A stretch of DNA of 64,000 nucleotides, taken from positions 62,001-126,000 of the forward strand of contig NZ_QFWW01000020.1 of assembly GCF_003265345.1 (NCBI RefSeq), in the 5' to 3' direction. Positions 42,227-49,939 of this stretch are shown piece after piece. The position numbers and the translations under genes were made by a program. The DNA is from Lentzea terrae (GTDB lineage Bacteria; Actinomycetota; Actinomycetes; Mycobacteriales; Pseudonocardiaceae). Below the pieces are notes generated by a model. That model was given only the letters and a program-made list of their open reading frames with translations, did no database searches and was not told where the DNA came from. Numbering within the stretch: position 1 is the first letter of the stretch; the number at the start of each line of letters is the position of its first letter.

Positions 42227-42853
42227 TCACCCGGTGCGGCTCAACAACCCCAACCGCTGCGCGAACAACGCCGCGTGCATCCGGTTGGGCTGCCCGAGCT
42301 TCGCCAGGATGTGCGACACGTGGGACTTCACCGTGGCACAGGTGAGGTAGAGCTCGCGCGCGATCTCCTCGTTGCTGCGCCCCCGCGCCATCCGCGCGAG
42401 CACCTGCCGTTCCCGATCGCTCAGCAGCCCCAGCCCCCGGTCCACCTCCTCGGGCGGGGGCAGGATCTCGAACCGGTCGAGCAGCCGCCCCGTCACCTCG
42501 GCGCAGAGGTACGCGTGCCCACGGGCCACGGCTCGCACGGCGGCGAGCAGTTCCTCGTGGCTCGCGCGCTTCAACAGGAACCCGCGGGCGCCGTCGGTCA
42601 GCACTTGGTGCAACCGCGCGTCGCTGCCCTCGCCGGCCAGCGCGATCACGCCACCGGCGAACGCCCGCAACCGGGCGAGGTCCGTGACGTCCGCGGTGAT
42701 CACCACCCGTGGCCGCCGCAGTTGTGCGAGCCGCAGCCCTTCCTCGGCGCCGGACGCCTCCCCCACCACGGCGAGATCGGCCGCCTCCTCCAGCGCGTGC
42801 CGGAACCCCCTGCGGACCAGGACCTCGTCGTCGATGAGCAGGACGGTGGACAT
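42227..42853 (-). CDS. atypical NarL-type response regulator
   Basis: A 208-residue protein with a receiver domain (residues 1-115) and a LuxR HTH (LSDRERQVLARMARGRSNEE, then TCATVKSHVSHILAKLGQPN). The N-terminal acidic pair Asp8-Asp9 and the late Lys in GFLLKRAS are present, but the strand that normally ends in the phospho-acceptor (LLMDxxMP) reads VVITADV, with Ala54 where Asp is expected and Asp55 next to it, and no M-P follows. No histidine kinase gene is adjacent. It is probably phosphorylation-independent or ligand-controlled. Its ATG overlaps the FabG gene stop (TGATG). Confidence 0.85.
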   Translation of the reverse strand: MSTVLLIDDEVLVRRGFRHALEEAADLAVVGEASGAEEGLRLAQLRRPRVVITADVTDLARLRAFAGGVIALAGEGSDARLHQVLTDGARGFLLKRASHEELLAAVRAVARGHAYLCAEVTGRLLDRFEILPPPEEVDRGLGLLSDRERQVLARMARGRSNEEIARELYLTCATVKSHVSHILAKLGQPNRMHAALFAQRLGLLSRTG

Positions 42854-43557
42854 CAGTGCCCCATCCCGAGCCCGCCGTCGACCGGGATCACGGCACCCGT
42901 CACGTACCGGGCTTCGTCACTGGCGAGCCACACCACCGTGGCGGCCACCTCCTCGGGCTCGGCGAAGCGGCGCAACGGGATCGCGTCGCGGTACTGCTTG
43001 CCGTACTGCTCCGGCAGTGCGGCGGTCATGTCGGTGTTGACGTAGCCCGGCGCGACCACGTTCGCCGTGACGCCGCGGCTGCCCAGCTCGCGGGCGAGCG
43101 ACCGGGCCAGGCCGATCAGGCCCGCCTTGCTGGCGGCGTAGTTCGTCAGACCTGCGCTGCCGTACAGGCCCACCACCGACGACATGAAGATCATCCGGCC
43201 GTGCCGCGCGCGCACCATCGGGGTGGCCGCACGGCGGGCGCAGCGCCAGGCGCCGGTGAGGTTCGTGTCCACCACCGAGGCGAACCTGTCCTCGGTCATG
43301 CGGGTGATGAGCGTGCTGTCGGTGATGCCGGCGTTGGCAACCAGCACGTCCACCGTTCCCAGCTCCGCCTCCACGGCGGTGAACGCCGCGTCGACCTGTT
43401 CGCGGTCTCGCACGTCGCACTTCACGCCGAACACCCCGTTCGGGCATTCGCGGCCGCGATGCGTCACCGCGACGAGCGCGCCCTCGTCGAGGAACGCCTC
43501 CGCGACCGCCCGGCCGATGCCCCGGTTGCCGCCTGTCACCAGAACTGTGCGGGTCAT
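42853..43557 (-). CDS. 3-oxoacyl-ACP reductase (FabG-like SDR)
   Basis: A 234-residue short-chain dehydrogenase. The NADP motif is VTGGNRGIGRAV, the structural motif is ANAG, and the catalytic residues are Ser in MSSVVG and Tyr-Lys in YAASKAG. The end GAVIPVDGGLGMGH is the FabG signature. It would reduce 3-oxoacyl-ACP to 3-hydroxyacyl-ACP with NADPH, so it is the natural partner of the KAS II. ATG 43557 follows AAAGGAG by 5 nt. Coupled to the response regulator gene downstream and divergent from the AraC gene. No dehydratase or enoyl reductase is found, so the product may remain a 3-hydroxyacyl chain. Confidence 0.88.
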   Translation of the reverse strand: MTRTVLVTGGNRGIGRAVAEAFLDEGALVAVTHRGRECPNGVFGVKCDVRDREQVDAAFTAVEAELGTVDVLVANAGITDSTLITRMTEDRFASVVDTNLTGAWRCARRAATPMVRARHGRMIFMSSVVGLYGSAGLTNYAASKAGLIGLARSLARELGSRGVTANVVAPGYVNTDMTAALPEQYGKQYRDAIPLRRFAEPEEVAATVVWLASDEARYVTGAVIPVDGGLGMGH

Positions 43558-43682
43558 GGTGCTCCTTTGGATCATCGGCGTCCGGGTGATGCCGCCAGTC
43601 GGCCACCCGGGCCGCCCCTATCGTGGGAACGGCTTCGGGCACCGGCGCCCTCAACCTGGTTCGACGTTAGGGAGAGAACACG

Positions 43683-44711
43683 GTGTCGCCTGATGGCCAT
43701 CGCGGCCGACGTGTTGACCTTTCCGGCCAACCGGCCGGGTCCCGCCGCGGCACCGCCGGGGTGCGCGCGATGGTGGAGGTGGGCGCCCAGCTCGGGGTCG
43801 ACGCGCGGAAGTGCTTGCAGGGCACCGGAATCTCCGCCGAGATGCTGAGCGGCGACGCGGTCGTGCGCGGGGACCAGGAGCTGGCCGTGGCGAAGAACCT
43901 CGTCACGGCGACCGGCCACTCGCCCGGTGTCGGCCTCGCGGTCGGCGAACGGCTTTCGTTGCGCGCCTACGGGGTCTGGGGCTTCGCGCTGCTGACCTGC
44001 CCGACGGTGCGGGCCGCCGTCGAGTTCGGCCTGCGCTACCTGCCGCTCACCTACGCGGTCACCGGGCTGAGCCTGCTGGTGCGTGGCGAAGAGGCCCATC
44101 TCGTCGTGGACGACGGGCCGGAGGAGACCGGGTTGCGGCAGTTCCTCGCCGAGCGGGAGATCGCGGTCACGGCCGGAATCCTGCGCACCATCCTCGACGA
44201 GTCACCGCCGTCGATGCGCGTGGAGCTCCACTTCGCCCCCACCTCCGTCGACTACGCGCACGCCCTCGGCGCACCGGTGGCGTTCAACGCGCCGCACACC
44301 GCGATCGTCGTCGACGCCGCGGTGCTGGACCTCCCGCTGCCCCAGGCCGATCTGCTCACCTTGACGGCCTGCGAACGCGCGTGCCGCTCGCTGTTGCTCG
44401 AACGCTGCTCCCCGTGCGTCGCACAGAGCGTGCGGACGATCATCGCGGAAGGCGTGACCGAAGCGAGCTTCATCGCCGCGCGCCTGCACCTGTCGCCCCG
44501 CACGTTGCGCCGGCACCTCGCAGAGGAGGGGACCTCCCTGCGGCACCTCGTCGACGAAGCCCGGCGGTTCCAGGCGATCGAGCTGATGGCGCTGCACCAG
44601 CTGAGCGTCGAGCAGGTCGCGGCGCGGCTCGGCTACACGGACGCGGCCACGTTCATCCGCGCGTTCCGCAGGTGGACGGGCACCACGCCCGCCGCCTACG
44701 CGGGCCGTTGA
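43683..44711 (+). CDS. AraC-family regulator with Arabinose_bd-type sensor domain
   Basis: A 342-residue regulator. The N-terminal sensor domain (about 25-215) shows VRAMVEVGAQLGVDARKCLQ and the GVWGFALLTCPTVRAAVEFG stretch common in OruR/VirS-like regulators. The C-terminal AraC HTH has LSPRTLRRHLAEEGTSLRHL and GYTDAATFIRAFRRWTGTTP. GTG 43683 has GGGAGAG 6-8 nt upstream. Divergent from the FabG gene, it is the likely pathway regulator for the lipid locus; VirS-type members regulate lipid or monooxygenase operons. Its 3' end overlaps the amidotransferase gene by 16 bp. Confidence 0.88.
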   Translation: MSPDGHRGRRVDLSGQPAGSRRGTAGVRAMVEVGAQLGVDARKCLQGTGISAEMLSGDAVVRGDQELAVAKNLVTATGHSPGVGLAVGERLSLRAYGVWGFALLTCPTVRAAVEFGLRYLPLTYAVTGLSLLVRGEEAHLVVDDGPEETGLRQFLAEREIAVTAGILRTILDESPPSMRVELHFAPTSVDYAHALGAPVAFNAPHTAIVVDAAVLDLPLPQADLLTLTACERACRSLLLERCSPCVAQSVRTIIAEGVTEASFIAARLHLSPRTLRRHLAEEGTSLRHLVDEARRFQAIELMALHQLSVEQVAARLGYTDAATFIRAFRRWTGTTPAAYAGR

Positions 44712-45529
44712 GGGCAGAACGCCCGCATCTCCTGGCCGGAACCGCTGATCTCGAGGCAGGAGGACTCCGGCACCTCGCGCCACGCGCCGTGCAGGTCCCC
44801 CAACGGTTCCGACACGACCAGCCGGGTGTCGGCAGACAGGGAGTGCAGTCTCGGGTTGTCCGGGTACTGCTCCCGCAGCGTCGTGATGTCGGTGCTGTGG
44901 AACAGGCTCCGCGACCGGCCCTGACTGGAGTAGCGGAACGCCCAGGTGGTCCGGCCGTCGGTCGTCGCGACGGTCAGCTGGATCGGGTGCACGAGCCCGC
45001 GGTCCGCGCCGACCGCCTCGACACAGCCGACCGCGCGGGCAACGGCGGCCGGAGGATCCGCTTCCAGTCCGAAGGTCAGGGCGAGGTGGAAGAGGATCTC
45101 GGAGTCCGTCGACCCTTCGATCTCGGGGTAGAGCGACGGATCCACCGTCAGCGCAAGTTCCCTGCGCACCAAGGGGAAGTCCGTGATGAGGCCGTTGTGC
45201 ATCCACAACCAGCGTCCGTGCCGGAACGGATGGCAGTTGGTTTGCTGCACCGCGGTGCCGGTGGACGCGCGGACGTGCGCGAACACCCGTCCCGACCTGA
45301 CCTGGGCCGACAGCTCGCGCAGGTTCCGGTTGTGCCACGCCGGTTCGGTGCTGAGGAACACACCGGGGGTGTCCGCGGTCGCGTACCAGCCGACACCGAA
45401 CCCGTCACCGTTGGTGGCCTCCACTCCCAGCCGGGCGTGCCTGCTCTGCGTGACGAGCGAGTTCTCCGGTTTGTAGAGCAGTTCCTCCAGCAGGACCGGG
45501 GAACCCGAGTACGCGAGCCATCGGCACAT
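44696..45529 (-). CDS. class II glutamine amidotransferase (YafJ/EgtC-like)
   Basis: A 277-residue Ntn-type amidotransferase. The nucleophile is Cys2 (MCRWLAYSGSP). Other family motifs are ATNGDGFGVGWY, AHVRASTGTAVQQTNCHPF and WMHNGLI. It hydrolyses glutamine or a gamma-glutamyl amide; EgtC in ergothioneine synthesis is a relative, but no egt genes are here, so the substrate is open. ATG 45529 has AGGAGG 6 nt upstream. It lies just after a decayed gene on the same strand and converges on the AraC gene. Confidence 0.88.
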   Translation of the reverse strand: MCRWLAYSGSPVLLEELLYKPENSLVTQSRHARLGVEATNGDGFGVGWYATADTPGVFLSTEPAWHNRNLRELSAQVRSGRVFAHVRASTGTAVQQTNCHPFRHGRWLWMHNGLITDFPLVRRELALTVDPSLYPEIEGSTDSEILFHLALTFGLEADPPAAVARAVGCVEAVGADRGLVHPIQLTVATTDGRTTWAFRYSSQGRSRSLFHSTDITTLREQYPDNPRLHSLSADTRLVVSEPLGDLHGAWREVPESSCLEISGSGQEMRAFCPQRPA

Positions 45530-45782
45530 GCCGTCCTCCTGACGAGTTGGGTCCGGGAAGGCGTGCACCGCACCGGTGTCGGCAGCGTGACGGGCTCTCC
45601 GTCCACGCCGACCGGCAGCACCGGCGCGTCGGCGGTGATCACGACCTCCGGCGCGGTCAGTTCGAGCAACGCGGTGGAGCTCCGCCGGCCACACAGCAGA
45701 CCCGCGGCCGCACCAGCACGATCGCCACCGCTGCCGTGAGCAGGGCGAACCGGGCAAGCCGACGTCGTTTCGCGTCCGCCAT
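45530..45782 (-). pseudogene. short remnant resembling a diacylglycerol-kinase C-terminus
   Basis: A good start (ATG 45782, GGAGG 8 nt upstream) gives MADAKRRRLARFALLTAAVA, one hydrophobic helix, but this frame stops at 45657. In the next frame the DNA reads ALLELTAPEVVITADAPVLP, then VGVDGEPVTLPTPVRCTP, which resembles the closing strands of diacylglycerol/sphingosine-kinase-like proteins (the DGExxxxPTPV motif). A one-base shift would join them, but the second frame then runs into the amidotransferase gene without its own stop. I read it as a scar of an internal deletion plus frameshift. Family assignment is tentative. Confidence 0.4.
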
Positions 45783-45796
45783 CTGTTCGTCCCTCC

Positions 45797-45826
45797 AGTG
45801 GGGTGCACCCACCAGAGTGGGGTGCA
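45797..45826. promoter_or_regulatory. direct repeat AGTGGGGTGCA, two copies 19 bp apart
   Basis: Exact 11-mers at 45797-45807 and 45816-45826 in the divergent promoter region between the remnant and the cyclotransferase-like gene. They could be activator or repressor half-sites, spaced about two helical turns. Confidence 0.4.
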
Positions 45827-45846
45827 GCCGCCACGTGCGGCCTCCT

Positions 45847-45886
45847 CCGCGACGGATGAGCACGCCCTGAAGGTCATCCGTCGCGG
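45847..45886. promoter_or_regulatory. 13-bp inverted repeat before the cyclotransferase-like gene
   Basis: CCGCGACGGATGA (45847-45859) and its exact reverse complement (45874-45886) flank a 14-nt loop. The right arm ends just before a GTG at 45887, which argues against that GTG being the start. It could be an operator or an mRNA hairpin. Confidence 0.5.
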
Positions 45887-45925
45887 GTGAAGTCGCCTCG
45901 GCCAGGCGTCGACACGATCGCTGCC

Positions 45926-46777
45926 GTGAACTCGTTGCGCATCAACGGCTTTCCGCTTCGCGGGCTCGCGTTCGCCGCACTGCTGGCGTGCGCACCGGCC
46001 TGCGCGCCGGCCGCGTCCACACCACCGCCGGCCGCGTCCACACCACCGCCGGCCGGCTCCGCCCCGGTCACCACGACCAGTTCGCCGCCGGCCTCGAGGC
46101 GCTACCACGTGCGGGTGATCGACCGCGTCCGCACCGACCGGGCCGACGCGCGCGGCCTGGAGCTGGTGGGCGAGGTCCTGGTGGAGAACACCGGCAGGAC
46201 CGTTCGCGCCGTGGCACCCTCGACCGGTGAGGTGCGCGCCCAGCAGAGCGTGCCTGCGGACGGTGGAATCGCGCTCACCCCGGCCGGACTGTGGCACGTG
46301 AGCTCCAGTGCCACGATCCTGCGCGACCCGGTGACCTTGGTGGAACGACGCAGAGCGCCCGCGTCGCACGAGACCTGGGGCCTGTGTCATGACGGCATCC
46401 GCCTCGTGCAGTCCGACGGCACCACGCAGCTGCTGCTCCGCGATCGCGACACCGCCGGGCTCGTCGGCGAGGTCAGGGTCGCGACCCGTGAATGGGGCAC
46501 CGCCCGCCTCGGCGAGCTGCACTGCGTGACCGTCAACGGCTACCCGCAGGTGTGGGCGGTCGTCACCGGAACCGACTGGATGATCCGGGTCGACCTCTCC
46601 ACCGGCCTCGTGACGGCGGTCGCCGACCTGACCGCCGTCACGGTGGCCGAGCGACCGACCGGCGCCGACGAGGTGATCGGCGGAGTCGCCGCGGTGGCCG
46701 GTGGCGGGGACGAGCTCTGGCTCACCGGACGGCACTTCGACCACCGGTACCGGATCCGGCTGCAACCCGGACCGTGA
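45926..46777 (+). CDS. glutaminyl-peptide cyclotransferase-like lipoprotein
   Basis: A 283-residue exported protein. The signal LRGLAFAALLACAPAC contains a lipobox (ALLAC), followed by a short linker with a 21-bp tandem repeat coding AASTPPP twice (46009-46050). The rest is a beta-propeller with hallmarks of plant-type/bacterial glutamine cyclotransferases: LVGEVLVENTGRTVRAVAP, VDLSTGLVTAVADLTAVT and the terminal WLTGRHFDHRYRIRL. These enzymes turn N-terminal Gln to pyroglutamate. GTG 45926 is chosen because it gives a compact signal peptide; GTG 45887 abuts an inverted repeat. No operon partner. Confidence 0.72.
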   Translation: MNSLRINGFPLRGLAFAALLACAPACAPAASTPPPAASTPPPAGSAPVTTTSSPPASRRYHVRVIDRVRTDRADARGLELVGEVLVENTGRTVRAVAPSTGEVRAQQSVPADGGIALTPAGLWHVSSSATILRDPVTLVERRRAPASHETWGLCHDGIRLVQSDGTTQLLLRDRDTAGLVGEVRVATREWGTARLGELHCVTVNGYPQVWAVVTGTDWMIRVDLSTGLVTAVADLTAVTVAERPTGADEVIGGVAAVAGGGDELWLTGRHFDHRYRIRLQPGP

Positions 46778-46830
46778 CCAACAGCCGCCGGACGTCGCAG
46801 CCGAGGTACGTCCGTTCGGCCCTAGTGAAC

Positions 46831-46859
46831 AGGTCCTGTGCCACGCGCGCACAGGACCT
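46831..46859 (+). terminator. strong hairpin between cyclotransferase-like and cupin genes
   Basis: AGGTCCTGTGC and GCACAGGACCT form a perfect 11-bp stem with a 7-nt loop, followed by TTTCG. It lies 53 bp after the upstream stop and is most simply a terminator. Confidence 0.65.
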
Positions 46860-46902
46860 TTCGCGTGTTGTCCTCGATCCCTGTCCGATCCGAGGAGGCA
46901 CC

Positions 46903-47268
46903 ATGTCCGGTCTGCTCGTCAAGCACTTCGACTCCCCCGAGGAGACCCGTCCCTTCGAACAGGGCATGGGTCAGCTCGACCTGGTCAACATCGACGCCGG
47001 CGCCGTCGGCCGTGCCGTCTTCCAGCCGGGCTGGCACTGGGCGGAGCACGTCAAGCCGCTGGCCCAGACCGACAGCTGCCAGGTCGCGCACAAGGGCTAC
47101 TGCGTCTCGGGGCACATGAAGATCGTGATGAACGACGGCCAGGAGGAGGAGATCGGGCCCGGCGACTTCATGGTCGCCGAGCCCGGACACGACGCGTGGG
47201 TCGTCGGCGACGAGCCGTGCGTCATGATCGACTGGCAGGGCATGGACGACTACGCCAAGCGGCGTTAG
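46903..47268 (+). CDS. small cupin protein
   Basis: A 121-residue single-cupin protein. Cupin motif 1 is loosely present as W-H-W-A-E-H-V (a metal-binding His pair) and motif 2 as EIGPGDFMVAEPGHDAWVVG. Similar small cupins are annotated as DUF861-like or sugar-binding regulators without an established role. ATG 46903 follows GAGGAGG by 5 nt. It converges on the ferritin-like gene, the two stops overlapping by 4 bp. No partner gene is evident. Confidence 0.82.
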   Translation: MSGLLVKHFDSPEETRPFEQGMGQLDLVNIDAGAVGRAVFQPGWHWAEHVKPLAQTDSCQVAHKGYCVSGHMKIVMNDGQEEEIGPGDFMVAEPGHDAWVVGDEPCVMIDWQGMDDYAKRR

Positions 47269-48307
47269 GACCGCTGGTCCGGCGGCACGTACTCGAACGT
47301 CGGGCCGGCGGTGGTCCCGTCCCCGTTCGGCATCTTCAGCAACGCCTGCGCCTGGCCCTTCAGCTGGTACATGGTGCCGACGGTGGCGCCGAGCTGGGAC
47401 GGGTTGCCGTTGAAGGCGTCCTCCAGCAGGTAGAGCAGCAGGCAGTAGGTGTTGTTGAACTGCTCCTGGGCGACGCGGATCTCGCTGCCGTCCGGGTGGT
47501 CGGTGGTGCGCGGGTTGGGCCGCATCGGCAGCACGCTTTCGAAGTCGACCGCGATCTGCTCGCCCGTCGGCCCGGACTGCGGGGTGTCGCCGGCGGCGTA
47601 GCGACGGCCGTGCTTCAGCTCCTGGAACCGGTAGAAGTGCGCCACCTCCTCGCGGTCGGGGTGGAAGACGTCGTGATCGCCGTCCCACACGTCGGTGCGC
47701 GCGGCGCCTTCGCCCTGCTCCACGATCTCGGCCAGCGCGGCGAGGGCGGACTTCAGGTCGTGCACGGGCACACCCCGCCACCGCCGTTGCGCAGGTGGAA
47801 CTCGCCGACCTGACGTGCGGGGTCGCCGGTGAAGACCGCGTCCTCACCGAGCTCGTCGCACAGCGCGTGCAGGCCCGCCTCGATCGCGGCGTAGAACTGG
47901 CCGATCGTCTCGTACTCGTCCGCCTCGGGTGGTGCGTCCGCCGACGCCGGCTGCTCGATCCGCAGGAACAGCTCCAGGGCTTCCCGACCGAACGGCAGCA
48001 GCTGGACCTGCACGGACCTGTCGCCGTGCGGCAGCGGACGCGGATATGGCCGCAGCAGCTCGGGAGTGTCGAGCTTCGGCTCGCCACCCACGGCGTTGAG
48101 CAGGTTCGCCGCCAGCGCCAGGTGCAGCATCTCCTCGGCGAACACGCTGCCGACGACCTGTGCGGCCTCGGCGTTGCGGCCGGGATCCAGCGAGTACAGC
48201 GCGCACAGGTACGGCGGGATGGTCGCGTGCTCCAGCTCGATCGCCCATTGCAGGTGGCGGCGTAGATCCTCGAGCGTCTCGATCGCGTGAGCGCCGCGTG
48301 CATCCAT
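47265..48307 (-). pseudogene. VioB/RebD-type ferritin-like protein, frameshifted
   Basis: Two frames make one ferritin-like protein of the iminophenylpyruvate-dimer-synthase (VioB/RebD N-terminal) type. The first (ATG 48307 to 47753) has LEHATIPPYLCALYSLDPG and VFAEEMLHLALAANLLNAVG, the E...E-x-x-H iron-site pattern, and ends RNGGGGVCPCTT. The second (47771 to 47265) continues VHDLKSALAALAEIV with REEVAHFYRFQELKHG. The total of 1043 nt is one base short of 348 codons, so a single-base loss near 47765 in a G-rich run explains the split. It may be a sequencing error, a recent mutation, or a functional recoding site. In the family the protein lacks known catalysis outside violacein and rebeccamycin paths. 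Confidence 0.75.
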
Positions 48308-48464
48308 TGTGGACCTCGTCTCGATGATGTCGGCAGTTCGGTGTCGACACACCAGACAAGACAGCGCCGCGACTTGTGACGAGCGGCCGTACCCTGCGCG
48401 TCCGTCCGCCGCATCTTCCGGCCCTCAGGTTTGCCTGATCACGTCAGCGGGCAATGGATCGCCC

Positions 48465-49553
48465 ATGATGGCGTCGTACTGGGAAACCGCGCGGACCGGC
48501 TTCCTGGCGTTCGTGGGCATCGGCCTGCTGGTGCTCGTCCCCCTGGTGTTGCTGCACTACTTCCGGTTCCGGCGCGTCGAGCCGCGCCGGGCGTTCGTGC
48601 TGTACGGCCTGCTCGCCTACGGGCTCGTCGCGCTGGCGCTGATCTTCCTGCCGTTCCCCGCCGACCCGGCGCGGGTGTGCCAGGGCGAGCAGATGCTGTC
48701 CACGGTCCCGTTCCAGTGGTGGACCGACATGAACAACAACCTGGCGGCGAACGGGCGTTCCGGCGTGCTGGCGATGGTGCGGTCGCAGGCGTTCCTGCAG
48801 CAGCTGTTCAACGTCGCGTTGTTCGTCCCGCTGGGAGCGGTGCTGCGCAAGGCGTACGGCAAGGGGCCGCTCGCCGTCGTCGCCATCGGCCTGGGCATCT
48901 CGCTGGCCGTGGAAGTGGTGCAGTACACCGGCAACTTCGGCTACTACGCGTGCCCGTACCGGATCGCCGACGTCGACGACCTGATGTCGAACACCTTCGG
49001 CTCGCTGCTCGGGTGGATGGTGGCGCCCGCCGCGGTCGTGGTGCCGAGGGTGCCGGCGTCGGAGGACTCGACCGCGCCGGAGGGCACCGTCACCGTGCCG
49101 CGCAGGCTGCTCGGGCTGATCACCGAGCTGATGCTGGTCCTCCTGATCACCAAGTTCGTGCTGCCAGACCCGCGCTGGGCCTTCGTCGTACTGGTGGCGT
49201 TGCGGGTCGTGCTGCCGGCCGCGGCGAACGGGACGACCCTCGGCGGCTGGCTGCTGCACTACCGGATCGGCGACCAGGACGGCTCCCGCGCAAACCCGGC
49301 GCAGCTCGCGTTGCGCGAACTGCTCGGCGTCACGGGACTCGTGGCCTACGCGGTCGTCGTGTCGCCACTGCTCGACATCGGGCGGTTCGATCTGGTCGTC
49401 GTGGCCTGGTACGTCGTCGGTGCGTTCGTCGTCCCGGTGTTCCGGCGGGACCAGCGGGGCTGGCACGAGCACGCGGCTCGCACGCGCGACGTATTCACCG
49501 GGCGTGCGACCGGGTACCCCGACCGCCATGACGACCTATACGCACACGGCTGA
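48465..49553 (+). CDS. VanZ-RDD membrane protein
   Basis: A 362-residue membrane protein. Residues 1 to about 200 form a VanZ-like domain with FNVALFVPLGAVLRKAYGKG and VEVVQYTG...DVDDLMSNTFGS, the conserved VanZ acidic signature. The C-terminal part (about 215-350) is an RDD domain: two helices with NGTTLGGWLLHYRIGD and the final FRRDQRGWHEHAARTRDV. VanZ relatives confer low-level teicoplanin resistance, but most have no proven role. Start ATG 48465 (a second ATG follows at 48468) lacks a strong ribosome-binding site. It overlaps the START-like gene by 26 bp. Confidence 0.85.
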   Translation: MMASYWETARTGFLAFVGIGLLVLVPLVLLHYFRFRRVEPRRAFVLYGLLAYGLVALALIFLPFPADPARVCQGEQMLSTVPFQWWTDMNNNLAANGRSGVLAMVRSQAFLQQLFNVALFVPLGAVLRKAYGKGPLAVVAIGLGISLAVEVVQYTGNFGYYACPYRIADVDDLMSNTFGSLLGWMVAPAAVVVPRVPASEDSTAPEGTVTVPRRLLGLITELMLVLLITKFVLPDPRWAFVVLVALRVVLPAAANGTTLGGWLLHYRIGDQDGSRANPAQLALRELLGVTGLVAYAVVVSPLLDIGRFDLVVVAWYVVGAFVVPVFRRDQRGWHEHAARTRDVFTGRATGYPDRHDDLYAHG

Positions 49554-49935
49554 GGCCGACATCCCGGCGGACACGCTGTTCGGGTTCCTGGCCGAGCCGC
49601 GGAACCTGCCCCGCTACTTCCCGCAGATGACCGCCGCCGAACCCGAGGGCGGCGAGTCGGTGCACGTCGAGGCCGAGGTGCACGGCCACCACGTCGACGG
49701 CGAGGCGTGGGTGCGACCGGACGCGGAACGGCGGCGGCTGGAGTGGGGCGCCGAAGGGCCGGACGACTACCACGGCGAGCTGCAGATCGACGAGCTGTCG
49801 CCGGGACGGTCGCGCATCACCGTGAGCCTGCACAGCGTCCGGGAAGCGCAGGGTGACGAGGTGCAGCGCGGGCTGGAGGAGACCGTCGCCGTGCTCACCC
49901 AGACGGCGGCCGCGGACGACCGCGCGTCCGGGTGA
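49528..49935 (+). CDS. START/SRPBCC-fold polyketide-cyclase-like protein
   Basis: A 135-residue single-domain protein with the SRPBCC fold pattern: HTAEADIPADTLFGFLAEPR, then NLPRYFPQMTAAEP, a central beta sheet and the long C-terminal helix EVQRGLEETVAVLTQTAAAD. Proteins of this fold bind hydrophobic ligands or are cyclases; no catalytic assignment can be made. ATG 49528 lies inside the 3' end of the VanZ-RDD gene in another frame, so translation is probably coupled. It converges on the hydrolase-glycosyltransferase gene with a 4-bp gap. Confidence 0.82.
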   Translation: MTTYTHTAEADIPADTLFGFLAEPRNLPRYFPQMTAAEPEGGESVHVEAEVHGHHVDGEAWVRPDAERRRLEWGAEGPDDYHGELQIDELSPGRSRITVSLHSVREAQGDEVQRGLEETVAVLTQTAAADDRASG

Positions 49936-49939
49936 GGGG

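Noticed and set aside
42853-43557. Housekeeping fatty-acid synthesis cluster
   Set aside because: FabG and KAS II occur without fabD, acpP, fabH or dehydratase genes, and with two FAALs and dedicated regulators, so a housekeeping role is unlikely.
47265-47771. Separate 168-residue gene downstream of the ferritin-like half
   Set aside because: It continues the same family fold and starts within the first half; a single-base frameshift explains it better.
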